Source: Cloacibacillus porcorum
GTDB lineage: Bacteria; Synergistota; Synergistia; Synergistales; Synergistaceae
DNA: 64,000 nucleotides
NCBI RefSeq assembly: GCF_001701045.1
Contig: NZ_CP016757.1
Span: 3,002,219-3,066,218, forward strand
Direction of reading: 5' to 3'
Within the stretch, counting starts at the first letter, position 1, and each line of letters begins with the position of its first letter. The notes under the pieces are model-generated. The model was not told the origin of the DNA. It did no database searches and saw nothing but the letters and a program-made list of their open reading frames with translations. Of the stretch, positions 1-9,674 are shown piece after piece. The position numbers were made by a program, and so were the translations under genes.

Positions 1-1371
1 ATTGAACCGGAAATTACCATGTCACACATAAAATTCAGCTTCTCCCTGGGCACCAACTTCTTTATGGAAATCGCCCGCATCAGGGCCGCGCGTACCGTTT
101 GGTCGCAGATCGCCGAGGCATTCGGCGCCGACGCCGACGAGTATGGAAAAATAGACATCATCGCGCGCACCTCGCACTTCACCTCTACCGTATATGACCC
201 CTACGTCAACATTCTCAGGGCGACCACCCAGGCCTTCTCCGGCGCGGTCGGCGGCGTCGACGCGATGCAGATCAGCTGCTTTGACGACGCCATACGCCCA
301 AGCGGAGAGATCGCGAAGCGTATCGCGCGCAACATTCAAGTAATGCTTCAGACCGAGTTCGACATGCTCCAGCCCGTCGACCCGGCAGGCGGCTCGTGGT
401 ACGTCGAGCGCCTCACGGCGCAGTGCGCCGCCGCCGTCTGGGCGATCCTTCAGGATGTGGACGCCGAGGGCGGTATGTATCCCGCGCTGAAAAAGGGCGT
501 CATTCAGGGAGAGATAGAAAAAATACTCAAGAGCCGCCTCAAAAACCTCGCCTTCCGTAAGGACAGGGCCGTCGGCACCAACATGTACCCCAACACCCTT
601 GAAAAACCGCTCGAAAACATGTTCCCCCGCGGAGAAAAACTCTGCCGCGAAAGGAAAGAGGCCGTCGCCAAATTCCGTGAACTGACGGACGAACAGCATG
701 CCGCGGAATCCCTCGAAAAAATTATGGACAACATCCACGAGGGCGACGCGAAATTTCTCGACGCCGTCATCGAAGCCTTCATGGCGGGCGCCACCGTCGG
801 CGAAGTGAGAAAAGCGCTCAACGACAGCTTTGAGGGCGAAGAGAGCGTAAAGGCGATCGGGACGCACCGCTGGACCGAACAGATCGAGGCCCTGAGAAAA
901 ACCACTGAAGAGTTCACCGAGCGCACAGGCAAAACCATCCGCGTATTCCTCGCGAACATGGGACCGATACCGCAGCACAAGGCGCGGGCCGACTTCAGCG
1001 CCGGTTTCATGGAGGTCGCGCACTTTGAGGTGCTGAGAAACAACGGCTTCCCCACGCCGGAAGAGGCCGTCAAGGCCGCCGTCGAATCGGGAGCCGAGGT
1101 CGCCGTCATCTGCTCCACCGACGACACCTATCCCGAACTGGTACCGCCGGTGGCGCGCGGCATCAAAGCCGCCCGTCCGGAGATGCGTCTGCTGCTCGCG
1201 GGCGCGCCTGCCGCGGAATACAAAGATTCATATATCGAAGCCGGCGTTGACGACTTTATCCACGTCAGGGCCAACTGCTACGAAATACTCAAATCGATAC
1301 AGGAAAAGGCGATAACGGCCTCCGGCTGCCCGTCGGCGGACGAAAATCCTCGTAAAGGGGAGGGACTCTAA
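1..1371 (+). CDS. mutA: Methylmalonyl-CoA mutase small (beta) subunit, 5' end cut by the window
   Basis: This is the non-catalytic partner chain of heterodimeric methylmalonyl-CoA mutase, which interconverts succinyl-CoA and (R)-methylmalonyl-CoA in the cytoplasm. The frame is open from base 1, so the ATG at 19 is internal and the N-terminal half of the TIM-barrel domain lies outside the window. The barrel part carries typical family stretches (SFSLGTNFFMEIARIRAAR, then DPAGGSWYVE). The C-terminal cobalamin-fold domain, roughly the last 140 residues, lacks the DxHxxG cobalt-ligand motif and reads PQHKARA in that region. This degeneration is what marks the small subunit. The stop abuts the ATG of the large subunit (TAAATG), so the two chains are translationally coupled. 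Identification is firm; only the 5' end is missing. Confidence 0.93.
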   Translation: MEPEITMSHIKFSFSLGTNFFMEIARIRAARTVWSQIAEAFGADADEYGKIDIIARTSHFTSTVYDPYVNILRATTQAFSGAVGGVDAMQISCFDDAIRPSGEIAKRIARNIQVMLQTEFDMLQPVDPAGGSWYVERLTAQCAAAVWAILQDVDAEGGMYPALKKGVIQGEIEKILKSRLKNLAFRKDRAVGTNMYPNTLEKPLENMFPRGEKLCRERKEAVAKFRELTDEQHAAESLEKIMDNIHEGDAKFLDAVIEAFMAGATVGEVRKALNDSFEGEESVKAIGTHRWTEQIEALRKTTEEFTERTGKTIRVFLANMGPIPQHKARADFSAGFMEVAHFEVLRNNGFPTPEEAVKAAVESGAEVAVICSTDDTYPELVPPVARGIKAARPEMRLLLAGAPAAEYKDSYIEAGVDDFIHVRANCYEILKSIQEKAITASGCPSADENPRKGEGL

Positions 1372-3567
1372 ATGTCATCTTCAAATCCCGATTTCACAAA
1401 GATCCCTCTGAACATAGAGCCAAAAAGGGCCATGAGCTATGAGGAATGGAAGAAAAAGGTCGAAAAAGAGACCGGAAAATCATTTGAAAGCCTGCTGCAC
1501 CGCACAATGGAACAGATCGAAGTCGCCCCGCTCTACACCAAGGCCGACTACGAGGGCATGAACCATCTCAACTACACGGCGGGGCTGCCGCCCTTCCTGC
1601 GCGGCCCCTACCCCACCATGTACGTCACGCGCCCCTGGACAGTGCGTCAGTACGCGGGCTTCTCCACCGCCGAAGAGAGCAACGCCTTCTACCGCCGCAA
1701 CCTCGCCGCGGGACAGAAGGGGCTCTCCATCGCCTTCGACCTCGCGACACACCGCGGCTACGACTCCGATCATCCGCGCGTCGTCGGAGACGTCGGAAAG
1801 GCGGGCGTCGCCGTCGACTCCATCCTCGACATGGAGATACTCTTCTCCGGCATCCCGCTCGGGCAGATGTCCGTCTCCATGACGATGAACGGCGCGGTCC
1901 TTCCCGTCCTCGCCTTCTACATCGTCGCGGCCGAGGAACAGGGCGTCGACAAATCGGTGCTCTCCGGCACCATCCAGAACGACATCCTGAAAGAATTCAT
2001 GGTCCGCAACACCTACATATACCCGCCGGCGCCGTCGATGAGGATCATCGGCGACATCTTCGCCTACACCTCGCGGAACATGCCGAAATTCAACAGCATA
2101 AGCATCTCCGGCTACCACATGCAGGAGGCGGGAGCGACGGCGGATATCGAGCTCGGCTACACGCTCGCCGACGGGCTTGAATACATCCGCACTGGACAGG
2201 CGGCGGGACTCGGCGTCGACGACTTCGCGCCGCGCCTCTCATTCTTCTGGGCGATCGGCAAAAACTACTTCATGGAAGTGGCGAAAATGCGCGCCGGACG
2301 TATGCTCTGGGCCAAAATCGTCAAACAGTTCGGCCCCAAAAAGGCCAAATCCATGGCCCTGCGTACCCACTCGCAGACCTCAGGCTGGAGCCTCACGGCA
2401 CAGGACCCCTTCAACAACGTCGCGCGCACCTGCGTCGAGGCGATGGCGGCGGCCCTCGGCCACACACAGTCGCTCCACACAAACGCCCTCGACGAAGCCA
2501 TCGCGCTGCCGACCGACTTCTCGGCCCGTATCGCGCGAAACACCCAGCTCTACATCCAGGACGAGACCAGCGTCTGCAAAGTCATCGACCCGTGGGGCGG
2601 CTCCTACTACGTAGAGGCGCTCACCGACGAACTCATCCGCCGCGCCTGGGGCCACATCCAGGAGGTCGAGGCCCTCGGCGGCATGTCCAAGGCCATCGAA
2701 ACCGGCCTGCCAAAGATGCGCATTGAAGAGGCGGCGGCGCGCCGCCAGGCCCGTATCGACTCCGGCAGTGAAAAGATCATCGGCGTCAACGCCCTGCAGC
2801 TCGAACAGGAAGACCCCATCGACATCCTTGAAGTCGACAACAGCGCCGTGCGTGACGCGCAGATAGCGCGGCTCGCGAAACTGCGCGCCAACAGGAACCA
2901 GGAAGACGTCGACAGATGGCTCGCGGCCATAACCAGATCTCTTGAGACGGGAGAGGGCAACCTCCTCGAATTTGCCGTCGAAGCGGCGCGCGCGCGCGCC
3001 AGCCTCGGCGAAATATCCGACGCCGTGGAAAAGGCGTCGGGAAGGCACAAAGCCGTCATCCGTTCGATCTCGGGCATCTACAGCAGCGAATTCGCGGAAG
3101 AGGACATCATCGAAGAGGTCCGCAGAATGACCGACGAATTTGAAGAACGCGAAGGCCGCCGTCCACGTATCATGGTCGCCAAAATGGGACAGGACGGACA
3201 CGACCGCGGCGCGAAGGTGGTCGCCACCGCCTACGCCGACATGGGCTTCGACGTGGACATCGGACCGCTCTTCCAGACGCCGGAAGAGACCGCGCAGGAC
3301 GCGGTCGACAACGACGTCCACATCGTAGGCATGAGCTCGCTCGCCGCTGGGCACAAGACACTGCTGCCCCAGCTCGTCGAGGAACTTGAAAAACGCGGAC
3401 GCGGAGACATCATGGTCGTAGCCGGCGGCGTCATTCCGGCGCAGGACTACCAGTTCCTCTACGACCACGGAGCGGCCTGCATCTTCGGCCCCGGCACGGT
3501 GATACCGGCGGCGGCCAAAGAGATGCTCGAGAAACTCAACGAGCGCCTCGCGGCAGCCCACGTCTAG
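1372..3567 (+). CDS. mutB: Methylmalonyl-CoA mutase large (alpha) subunit, adenosylcobalamin-binding
   Basis: This is the catalytic chain, 731 residues, of normal family length. The N-terminal TIM barrel contains conserved runs such as [14 protein letters not shown], the [19 protein letters not shown] region and HTNALDEA. The C-terminal B12-binding domain has the intact DGHDRG motif, with the cobalt-ligating histidine at about residue 610, followed by the nucleotide-loop segments [10 protein letters not shown] and VVAGGVIP. It starts directly after the small-subunit stop and is followed four bases later by meaB, so all three form one operon. In an anaerobic fermenter this enzyme links succinate and propionate metabolism. 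No epimerase or decarboxylase gene is visible nearby. The enzyme needs adenosylcobalamin, which fits the B12 riboswitch and receptor that follow. Confidence 0.96.
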   Translation: MSSSNPDFTKIPLNIEPKRAMSYEEWKKKVEKETGKSFESLLHRTMEQIEVAPLYTKADYEGMNHLNYTAGLPPFLRGPYPTMYVTRPWTVRQYAGFSTAEESNAFYRRNLAAGQKGLSIAFDLATHRGYDSDHPRVVGDVGKAGVAVDSILDMEILFSGIPLGQMSVSMTMNGAVLPVLAFYIVAAEEQGVDKSVLSGTIQNDILKEFMVRNTYIYPPAPSMRIIGDIFAYTSRNMPKFNSISISGYHMQEAGATADIELGYTLADGLEYIRTGQAAGLGVDDFAPRLSFFWAIGKNYFMEVAKMRAGRMLWAKIVKQFGPKKAKSMALRTHSQTSGWSLTAQDPFNNVARTCVEAMAAALGHTQSLHTNALDEAIALPTDFSARIARNTQLYIQDETSVCKVIDPWGGSYYVEALTDELIRRAWGHIQEVEALGGMSKAIETGLPKMRIEEAAARRQARIDSGSEKIIGVNALQLEQEDPIDILEVDNSAVRDAQIARLAKLRANRNQEDVDRWLAAITRSLETGEGNLLEFAVEAARARASLGEISDAVEKASGRHKAVIRSISGIYSSEFAEEDIIEEVRRMTDEFEEREGRRPRIMVAKMGQDGHDRGAKVVATAYADMGFDVDIGPLFQTPEETAQDAVDNDVHIVGMSSLAAGHKTLLPQLVEELEKRGRGDIMVVAGGVIPAQDYQFLYDHGAACIFGPGTVIPAAAKEMLEKLNERLAAAHV

Positions 3568-3570
3568 GCT

Positions 3571-4710
3571 ATGCGGGAAAACCTTCGTCCGGACTGGCAG
3601 CCGGAAGACGCCGGCGCGGAATTTGCCTGCTCCGTGATGCCCGGCGTGCCGCTCGCGAGCGGCCACAGCGCGGCGGCGCGCGGCGCCGCGCCTGCAAAGG
3701 CGAGGACCGCGCTGACGGCGGAGGACTATGCGCAGGGAATATTGGCCGGCGACCGCGTCATGCTCTCACGGGCGATAACCGTGATCGAGAGCAACGCGCC
3801 GAAACACTTTGAACTCGGCCAGGAGATAATACAGAAGATACTGCCTCACAGCGGCAAAGCGATGAGGGTAGGGATAACGGGCGTGCCGGGTGCGGGAAAA
3901 AGCACCTTTATTGAAGCATTCGGCACCTACCTCTGCGGCGAGGGACTCAAAGTTGCGGTCCTCGCCGTGGACCCCTCCAGCTCGCTCTCAAGGGGCAGCA
4001 TCCTTGGAGACAAGACGCGCATGGAAAACCTCGCGCGGGAGAAAAACGCCTTTATTCGCCCCTCCCCCTCCGGCGGGTCGCTCGGCGGCGTCACCAGAAA
4101 AAGCCGCGAAACGATGCTGCTCTGCGAAGCTGCCGGATACGACGCCGTTCTCGTTGAGACCGTCGGCGTGGGACAGAGCGAGACCATGGTGCGTTCGATG
4201 GTCGACTACTTCCTCGTCGTCGTCATAACCGGCGCGGGGGACGACCTGCAGGGCATAAAAAAGGGAATCATAGAGCTCGCCGACAGCATTCTGGTAAACA
4301 AGGCCGACGGCGACAACAAAATGAAGGCGATGATGGCGCGGGCCGACTACGACCAGATCCTCCACTACCTGCGCCCAGCCACCGAAGGCTGGAAGACGAA
4401 AGCCTACACCTGCTCCTCCATAACGGGAGAGGGCATAGCGGATATGTGGGGCGTTATAAAAGATTTCCGGGATAACGTGACAGCCTCTGGAGTCTTTTCT
4501 AAGCGACGTAAAGAACAGACCATCGAATGGGTCCGCGCGATGACGGCGGAGTACCTGCAAAACAAGATCGCGCAGAACGCGGAACTCACGAAATGCAGAG
4601 AAGACATTGAAAGGAAGGTGATCGAGGGAGCAATTACCCCTACAGTAGCAGCGAAGGCGGTGATCGGCTCCATGGAGAGACTGCTTTTCACGGGAACAAA
4701 CGAAACATAG
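3571..4710 (+). CDS. meaB: MeaB/ArgK family GTPase chaperone of methylmalonyl-CoA mutase
   Basis: MeaB is a G3E P-loop GTPase that protects methylmalonyl-CoA mutase and gates cobalamin loading. The Walker A motif GVPGAGKST lies at residues 104-112, the switch region ETVGVGQSE at 196-204, and the base-recognition motif NKADG at 243-247. The annotated start is the ATG three bases after the mutB stop. No convincing Shine-Dalgarno precedes it, so translation probably depends on coupling. The family is usually about 320-330 residues. This one has 379, with about 50 extra N-terminal residues rich in Ala and Gly and without clear homology. An internal start would remove that tail, but no better ribosome site was found. 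The old LAO/AO transport name is a misnomer. Confidence 0.94.
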   Translation: MRENLRPDWQPEDAGAEFACSVMPGVPLASGHSAAARGAAPAKARTALTAEDYAQGILAGDRVMLSRAITVIESNAPKHFELGQEIIQKILPHSGKAMRVGITGVPGAGKSTFIEAFGTYLCGEGLKVAVLAVDPSSSLSRGSILGDKTRMENLAREKNAFIRPSPSGGSLGGVTRKSRETMLLCEAAGYDAVLVETVGVGQSETMVRSMVDYFLVVVITGAGDDLQGIKKGIIELADSILVNKADGDNKMKAMMARADYDQILHYLRPATEGWKTKAYTCSSITGEGIADMWGVIKDFRDNVTASGVFSKRRKEQTIEWVRAMTAEYLQNKIAQNAELTKCREDIERKVIEGAITPTVAAKAVIGSMERLLFTGTNET

Positions 4711-4864
4711 GCACCACAAAAAACCACACACACAAAAAGCACATTCCGCCGCGGCGCGGCGGGGCCGCACACTCCACCCCGCCGCGGTGACCACTTAACT
4801 TAGCTATCTTGATGAGATATGCGCAGTATCTCATCTTTTCAGATAGAGTCATCTCTTCAGCAGC

Positions 4865-4899
4865 GGCCTCCGGTCTCGTCAACCGGAGGCCGTCTTATA
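4865..4899 (+). terminator. Hairpin terminator candidate after meaB
   Basis: A perfect 9-base stem (GGCCTCCGG with CCGGAGGCC) with a 9-base loop is followed by GTCTTATAA. The T-tract is weak, so this may be a pause site rather than the main terminator. Confidence 0.45.
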
Positions 4900-5087
4900 A
4901 AACAAAGACGGCGCGCCGAGAAAACCGGGACGTCAATACCAAGAGATGAGACCGGCCGCCAAACCACCGGCACAGGGACCACAACCATGAACCATCCGGT
5001 CCCGCCCTTACGGTGAAAGCGCGTCAATAACCGGCAATACCATAGTTTCCCGCCGCCCCCGCGGCGGGGAAGTTTCTCCTCCGCAAA

Positions 5088-5125
5088 TCAGAGGCCGGAG
5101 ATATCCGGCCTCTGATTATTTTGAT
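5088..5125 (+). terminator. Rho-independent terminator before the B12 riboswitch
   Basis: A 12-base perfect stem, TCAGAGGCCGGA with TCCGGCCTCTGA, closes a 4-base loop. A T-rich tail (TTATTTTGATTAT) follows. The same AGAGGCCGG arm is reused in the terminators at 14456 and 18785. Confidence 0.75.
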
Positions 5126-5186
5126 TATCTCTCAAGCAAGTAAACAAAACAAAAAAAGTCTCACAACACAACAAAATATCCCATTT

Positions 5187-5215
5187 GACAAAGCAATAGG
5201 CTAGTGATAAGTTAC
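5187..5215 (+). promoter_or_regulatory. Predicted sigma-70 promoter of the cobalamin riboswitch
   Basis: A perfect -35 box TTGACA at 5187-5192 is followed after 17 bases by a weak -10 box TAAGTT at 5210-5215. The predicted transcription start near 5222 coincides with the 5' edge of the riboswitch, which supports the call. Confidence 0.5.
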
Positions 5216-5220
5216 AACTA

Positions 5221-5560
5221 AGGTGCGTAAATTACGTACCGTTACAACTGAATAATTTCCACGGAGTACGGGAATCCGGTCAAATGCCGGAACGGCCCCT
5301 GCCACCGTAATCGGTAAGCAAAATGCCGGAACTGCGGAAATCGCAGATTCGCGCGAAGTGCTTATGCGGAGCGAGATACGCAACACAGCCTCCGCAGACG
5401 AAACCGCAATATGCCATTGCCCTGTTACGCAGGGTGAGAAGGCGCGGGATAAGCGAGAAAACAAATCGCTTATACAGAGTGAAAAAATTACGCTCTGTTG
5501 AGGACGACCGAGAGTCGGGAAACCTGCCGCGGAGAGAACTCGGCTTTAAATGCGCAGAGG
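5221..5560 (+). ncRNA. Cobalamin (adenosylcobalamin-type) riboswitch
   Basis: The conserved cobalamin riboswitch blocks appear in order. GGGAATCCGGT is at 5270-5280, followed by CAAATGCCGGAACGG and GCCACCGTAA at 5301-5310. The B12 box AGTCGGGAAACCTGCC ends at 5528. About 200 bases separate the central block from the B12 box, longer than usual, and contain extra hairpin-forming arms. Downstream, CGCGGGAG and CTCCCGCG (about 5598-5630) form a hairpin just ahead of the ribosome site. That hairpin is a plausible expression platform for translational or transcriptional shut-off when B12 is plentiful. It controls the TonB-dependent receptor that starts at 5659. Confidence 0.93.
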
Positions 5561-5658
5561 GCGCATGGCAGCGGCTGACCGACGTAATAACTCATACGCG
5601 GGAGACGGTGTCACAACCTCTCCCGCGTATATTTTATATATCTACGGAGGTCATCATC

Positions 5659-7689
5659 TTGCGAGGCAAAATGCTTGTTATCCCCCTGTTTACACTTTTG
5701 TTTACATTACTAACAGTATCCCCCCTAACATGTAATCTCATTGTTAGCGCAGAGGCAGCCGACGCACCGGTAAAACTGCCGGAGGAGAAGATCACCGCCG
5801 ACGCCGAAGAAGAGGACAAGCTGCTCCTCTCGCCCGGCACCGTCACCGTCATCAAACCACAGGAGATGAAGGGAGAGCAGAAAAATCTCCCCGAACTCCT
5901 AAAACAGGTCCCCGGACTTCATATCATCGAACTCAAAGGACGCGGCGCCTACACCACCGCCTCCGTACGCGGCAGCACCGCCTCGCAGGTAGCCGTCTAC
6001 GTGGACGGCGTCCTCATGAACCTCGGCAGCGAATCCGCCGTCGACCTCTCCACCATCCCCGTCGAAAACGTAGAACGCATCGAAGTCTACCGCGGCTACA
6101 TCCCCGCCCGCTTCGGCGGCGCCTCCCTGGGCGGCGTCATCAACATCATCACCAAAAAGCCGGACGGCAAAGGAGAGGGCACCCTGCTCCTCGGCACCGG
6201 ATCATACGGCAAATTCCGCGCCAACGCCACCTACAGCACAAAACTAGGCGACGGAAACATCTTCGTCGGCCTCACACGCGACCAGGCCAACGGCGAATTC
6301 TCCTACCTCAACACCCGCAACGAATACGACCCCGCCGACGACTACTGGGCGAAGCGCAAAAACAACTCCTACCAGAACACAGACGCCCTCATCAAATGGC
6401 AGAACGACAGCTGGACCATCGAAGGGGCCTGGAAACGCAACGACCGCGACCTGCCCCTGCCCGTCATCGGCATCGAAAACGACCGTTCATGGGAAAAAGG
6501 CCCCAAACAGGTGACCGACCAGATGAGCTTCGCGGCCACCCACCGCCGTAAAATAGGCGACCTCGACCTCGGCCTCAGGCTCGAATACCTCAACCAGGAA
6601 AAGAAATACGACGACCCCAAAGACGGAGACAACCAGTTCGGCCTGCCGGGCTCCTCATACAAACACAACAAATACGTCACCGACCGCTACGGCGTGGCGC
6701 TCGACGGCTCGCTGCCCATCGGCGACAGCCACCTGGTGGAATTCCTCTGGAACTACTACGACGAGACCCTGCGCACCAAGGGCGACGTCATCAGCCGCTT
6801 CTACGGCATAGAAAAACACACCCGCTACGCCTGGAACGCGCAGATACAGGACACCATCAGCATCGGAGAAAAAGACAACCTCTGGCTCACGCCGATCATC
6901 CGCTGGAACGCCGCCGACGGGCGCACCGAATTCTCCGGCGGCGCGGCGATCAACTACAAATTCGACGACCACTGGAGCGCGAAGGCCACCTATGGCAGCT
7001 ACAACCGCGCGCCGAACATGTACGAACTCTACGGGGACGGCGCCTTCGTCATCTCCAACACCTCCCTTGAATGGGAAGACGGCACCCAGTGGGACGTCGG
7101 CGTCACATGGAAGGGAGAAATGCTAAAAGCCAAAAGCGAAGTGACCCTCACCTACTTCGGCAGCCACGTCAACAACCTCATCGAATACTTCGTCGTCAAC
7201 CCGCAGTACGGACGCTACGAAAACGTCGGCAACGCGCACATCCAGGGCCTTGAGCTCGAAGGCTCCCTCAAATGGGAGGACTGGGAGATATACGGCTCCG
7301 CCACCTGGATGGACGCCATCGACAAATCAGACGACAGCGCCTTCGACGGCGTGCGCATCCCCAACCGCCCCGAATACGAGGGCTTCCTGCGCGTGGCGCG
7401 CAACAACCTGCTCAAAAGCAAACGGCTGTCGGCCTTCGCCGAGGCCCGTTACGTCGGCAACAACTTCTACGACCGCAACCAGGAGGTCAAACAGGACGAC
7501 CTCTTCACCGTGGGGTTCGGACTGCGCTACAGCATCAGGGAAGACCTCAAGCTCATCGTCGGCGTAGACGACATCTTTGACAAAGCGCCGGAGGTGCTCT
7601 TCCTCGCCGAGGGCTACGGGCCGGACCGCACCATGTGGTACCCGCTCCAGGGGCGCACCTTCTACGCCTCGCTGCTGTGGACATTCTAA
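5659..7689 (+). CDS. btuB: TonB-dependent outer-membrane receptor, BtuB-like (cobalamin uptake)
   Basis: This gated outer-membrane barrel probably imports cobalamin with energy from TonB. I start it at TTG 5659, eight bases after GGAGG at 5646-5650. The ATG at 5671 is the alternative. Upstream codons belong to the riboswitch, so the longer frame is spurious. A signal peptide with hydrophobic core VIPLFTLLFTLLTV precedes the mature start near EAADAPVK. The plug domain follows with the usual motifs (LLKQVPGLHI, SVRGSTASQVAVYVDGV, VENVERIEVYRG, GGVINIITKK). The barrel ends in the typical terminal phenylalanine (SLLWTF). The B12 assignment rests on the riboswitch in front of it and the B12 enzyme upstream. 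The receptor sequence alone would not fix the substrate. Confidence 0.88.
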   Translation: MRGKMLVIPLFTLLFTLLTVSPLTCNLIVSAEAADAPVKLPEEKITADAEEEDKLLLSPGTVTVIKPQEMKGEQKNLPELLKQVPGLHIIELKGRGAYTTASVRGSTASQVAVYVDGVLMNLGSESAVDLSTIPVENVERIEVYRGYIPARFGGASLGGVINIITKKPDGKGEGTLLLGTGSYGKFRANATYSTKLGDGNIFVGLTRDQANGEFSYLNTRNEYDPADDYWAKRKNNSYQNTDALIKWQNDSWTIEGAWKRNDRDLPLPVIGIENDRSWEKGPKQVTDQMSFAATHRRKIGDLDLGLRLEYLNQEKKYDDPKDGDNQFGLPGSSYKHNKYVTDRYGVALDGSLPIGDSHLVEFLWNYYDETLRTKGDVISRFYGIEKHTRYAWNAQIQDTISIGEKDNLWLTPIIRWNAADGRTEFSGGAAINYKFDDHWSAKATYGSYNRAPNMYELYGDGAFVISNTSLEWEDGTQWDVGVTWKGEMLKAKSEVTLTYFGSHVNNLIEYFVVNPQYGRYENVGNAHIQGLELEGSLKWEDWEIYGSATWMDAIDKSDDSAFDGVRIPNRPEYEGFLRVARNNLLKSKRLSAFAEARYVGNNFYDRNQEVKQDDLFTVGFGLRYSIREDLKLIVGVDDIFDKAPEVLFLAEGYGPDRTMWYPLQGRTFYASLLWTF

Positions 7690-7768
7690 GTGAACCGCCT
7701 GTCAAACGCGCCATCGGCGGACGGACTTACAGCCATAAAAGACCGAGAAAGAAAAGAGGCATTATAAA

Positions 7769-9541
7769 GTGACGACAAAACTGACACGAAAAATCACCGC
7801 CCTGCTGACGCTCCTGCTGCTCCTCGCGCTTGCGGCTCAGCCGGCGCGCGCGGACATGCTCTTCACGCGCCAGACCACCTACAGCGACCCCGTCTCCCTC
7901 GGAATCATCGTCGGCGACAAAGCCCCCTTCTCGCCGCTGCAGTCCAACATGGGCGGCAACCAGGGCAACGGCATCCGCCCCTTCCTCGACGCCAAGGGGA
8001 AGCTGCGCGTCGCCCTCACCTTCTACACCGGCGTCGGCAGCGGCACGCCGGACACCGTCAACGTCTTTGACCCCGGCGCCAGGGCGAACTGGGCGACCCC
8101 CTCCAACTGGAACACCCCCGTCAAACAGTTCACCTGCTCCGTGAAAAACATCCGCGCCATGTCGACCATCGGCAACTATATTTACGCGGCCGGTTATGAC
8201 AGGCCCCTCATCTCGCGCGTTGTCATGACCAACGACGCCTACGTGGAAAACAAAGTCTGGACCCACCCAGACGGCGGGGGCAAACACGGCGAGGGGCTCT
8301 TCACCTACGCGGGATACCTCTACGCGATATTCAGCAGCACGCATGGAGACCCCATGCAGCCCGACGTCACATACAGCCCCAACCAGATATGGAAGTTCGA
8401 CAAAGACCTCAACGTCGTCGCCAGCGCCGACATGGCCGGCCTCAACATAGACGGCCAGAATCCGGGCGTCTACACCCGCGTCGGCAATAAACTCTACGTC
8501 TGCAGCTTCGGCGGCTACCAGGTGACGACGGGCGGCTACAACCACAACACCACCGTCGAAGTCTGCGACCTCACGACGCTGAAGTCAACGCGGCTGCTGC
8601 GCGGCGAAGAGACACACCAGCGGTTCAGCGACTGGGTCTACATGTTCAGCGGACTCGCCTTCCTCGACGATAAGGTCTACCTCCACGGTACCACCTGGAC
8701 CGCCCCCGCCGGTAAAGAGGGCAGCCACGAGATAGTCGTCTACGAGACGACGGCGGACAGACTCGCCTCGGGCGACATCGGCACGCGCATCGCCAGCTTC
8801 GTCGGCGACTACGGCATTCAGATGGGACTCAACTACGACCCCACGACGGGCTACCTCTGGGCGCACGCCGGGGACAGCATCGCGCGCTACAACGGCGGGA
8901 CCAGCTGGACGGAATATGACAGCGTCGCGCTGAAAGGCACACTCTCCGCCTCCGCCCCCATCGCCGCCCCCTCCACCGGCGGCTCCGGCGCCGTCATCCC
9001 CACCGCAGTGCCCGTGGAATCATCCGACATCTCCGTGGCCGGCGCGGCCGTCGCCGCCGTGACCCCCAACGTCGACGCCCCCGCCGCGCTGGCGCAGGCC
9101 GTCAGCGACGGCAATTACGCCGGCGCGGTAACGAGCGGCGACAGCTTCGGCGGGCTCCTGCCCCTCTGCTCCATAACGCTGGATCTGGACCACGCGGGAT
9201 CAGAATCGGCGGACTTCACGATCGAGGGCTTCGACTACACGCCGCAGACCGGCGGCGCCCTCTGGGCGATGGTGCGCAAAAAGGCGGGCATGGGCGGCCT
9301 CTACGACATCTTCCCCGCGACGCTGACCGGCAGCACGCTGCGCTTCACTATAACGGGCCTCTCCGACTACTTCACGGAGAACACCGTCGTCATCGCCGAG
9401 ACGACCCCCGTCGAGATACCCGACGAGCCGGAGCCCTGGAGCGGCGACGGCGCTGGTACCGGCGGCTGCGAGACCGGCGCCGCGGCGCTGGCGCTGCTGG
9501 CCTTTATCCCCCTGGCCCTTCGCCGGTGGAAAAAGAGATAG
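7769..9541 (+). CDS. Secreted propeller-like protein with Synerg-CTERM anchor, downstream of btuB
   Basis: Translation starts at GTG 7769 behind AAAGAGG. A classic signal peptide (residues 1-28, Leu-rich core, ending AARA-like at PARA) is followed by about 360 residues with repeated short blade-like strands. Examples are GNYIYAAGY, AGYLYAIFSS, GNKLYVCSFGG, DDKVYLHGT and TGYLWAHAGD, the look of a beta-propeller. An Ala/Pro/Ser linker follows near residues 395-440. Next comes a domain shared with the proteins at 9675 and 12892 (it contains SDYFTENTVVIAE). The end is Gly-Gly-Cys, a hydrophobic helix and RRWKKR, a Synerg-CTERM signal. It lies 79 bases after btuB with no terminator between, so it is likely under the same B12 riboswitch. 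A surface B12-binding role like that of BtuG is inference only. Confidence 0.8.
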   Translation: MTTKLTRKITALLTLLLLLALAAQPARADMLFTRQTTYSDPVSLGIIVGDKAPFSPLQSNMGGNQGNGIRPFLDAKGKLRVALTFYTGVGSGTPDTVNVFDPGARANWATPSNWNTPVKQFTCSVKNIRAMSTIGNYIYAAGYDRPLISRVVMTNDAYVENKVWTHPDGGGKHGEGLFTYAGYLYAIFSSTHGDPMQPDVTYSPNQIWKFDKDLNVVASADMAGLNIDGQNPGVYTRVGNKLYVCSFGGYQVTTGGYNHNTTVEVCDLTTLKSTRLLRGEETHQRFSDWVYMFSGLAFLDDKVYLHGTTWTAPAGKEGSHEIVVYETTADRLASGDIGTRIASFVGDYGIQMGLNYDPTTGYLWAHAGDSIARYNGGTSWTEYDSVALKGTLSASAPIAAPSTGGSGAVIPTAVPVESSDISVAGAAVAAVTPNVDAPAALAQAVSDGNYAGAVTSGDSFGGLLPLCSITLDLDHAGSESADFTIEGFDYTPQTGGALWAMVRKKAGMGGLYDIFPATLTGSTLRFTITGLSDYFTENTVVIAETTPVEIPDEPEPWSGDGAGTGGCETGAAALALLAFIPLALRRWKKR

Positions 9542-9674
9542 AGAGTACAAAAAGCGGAAAGACGAAGGGAGTGGGCGGGAGAGACAAAAAATGACCCTAT
9601 CGTTAGCGGGAGCGCCGCGGCATTCACCGGCGGCGCGGAGAATAGGTAACAGAGAGAAGAAGGAGGAAACAACC

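Larger units (their letters stand above)
4711..5186. other. Intergenic region after the mutase operon, with hairpins only
   Basis: No convincing gene is visible here. A short 65-codon frame at 4819-5016 has no ribosome site and its sequence is mostly hairpin arms. The region holds two terminator-like hairpins, listed separately, and a GC-rich inverted repeat at about 5049-5068 (CCCGCCGC...GCGGCGGG). It then becomes AT-rich just before the promoter of the B12 riboswitch. Confidence 0.5.

Noticed and set aside
2380-3666. 428-codon open frame on the minus strand opposite mutB and meaB
   Set aside because: It is a shadow of the GC-rich coding strand: no ribosome site, no family, and it crosses two well-supported genes.
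7215-7580. Overlapping frames inside btuB on both strands
   Set aside because: They are all shadows of the barrel-coding region.
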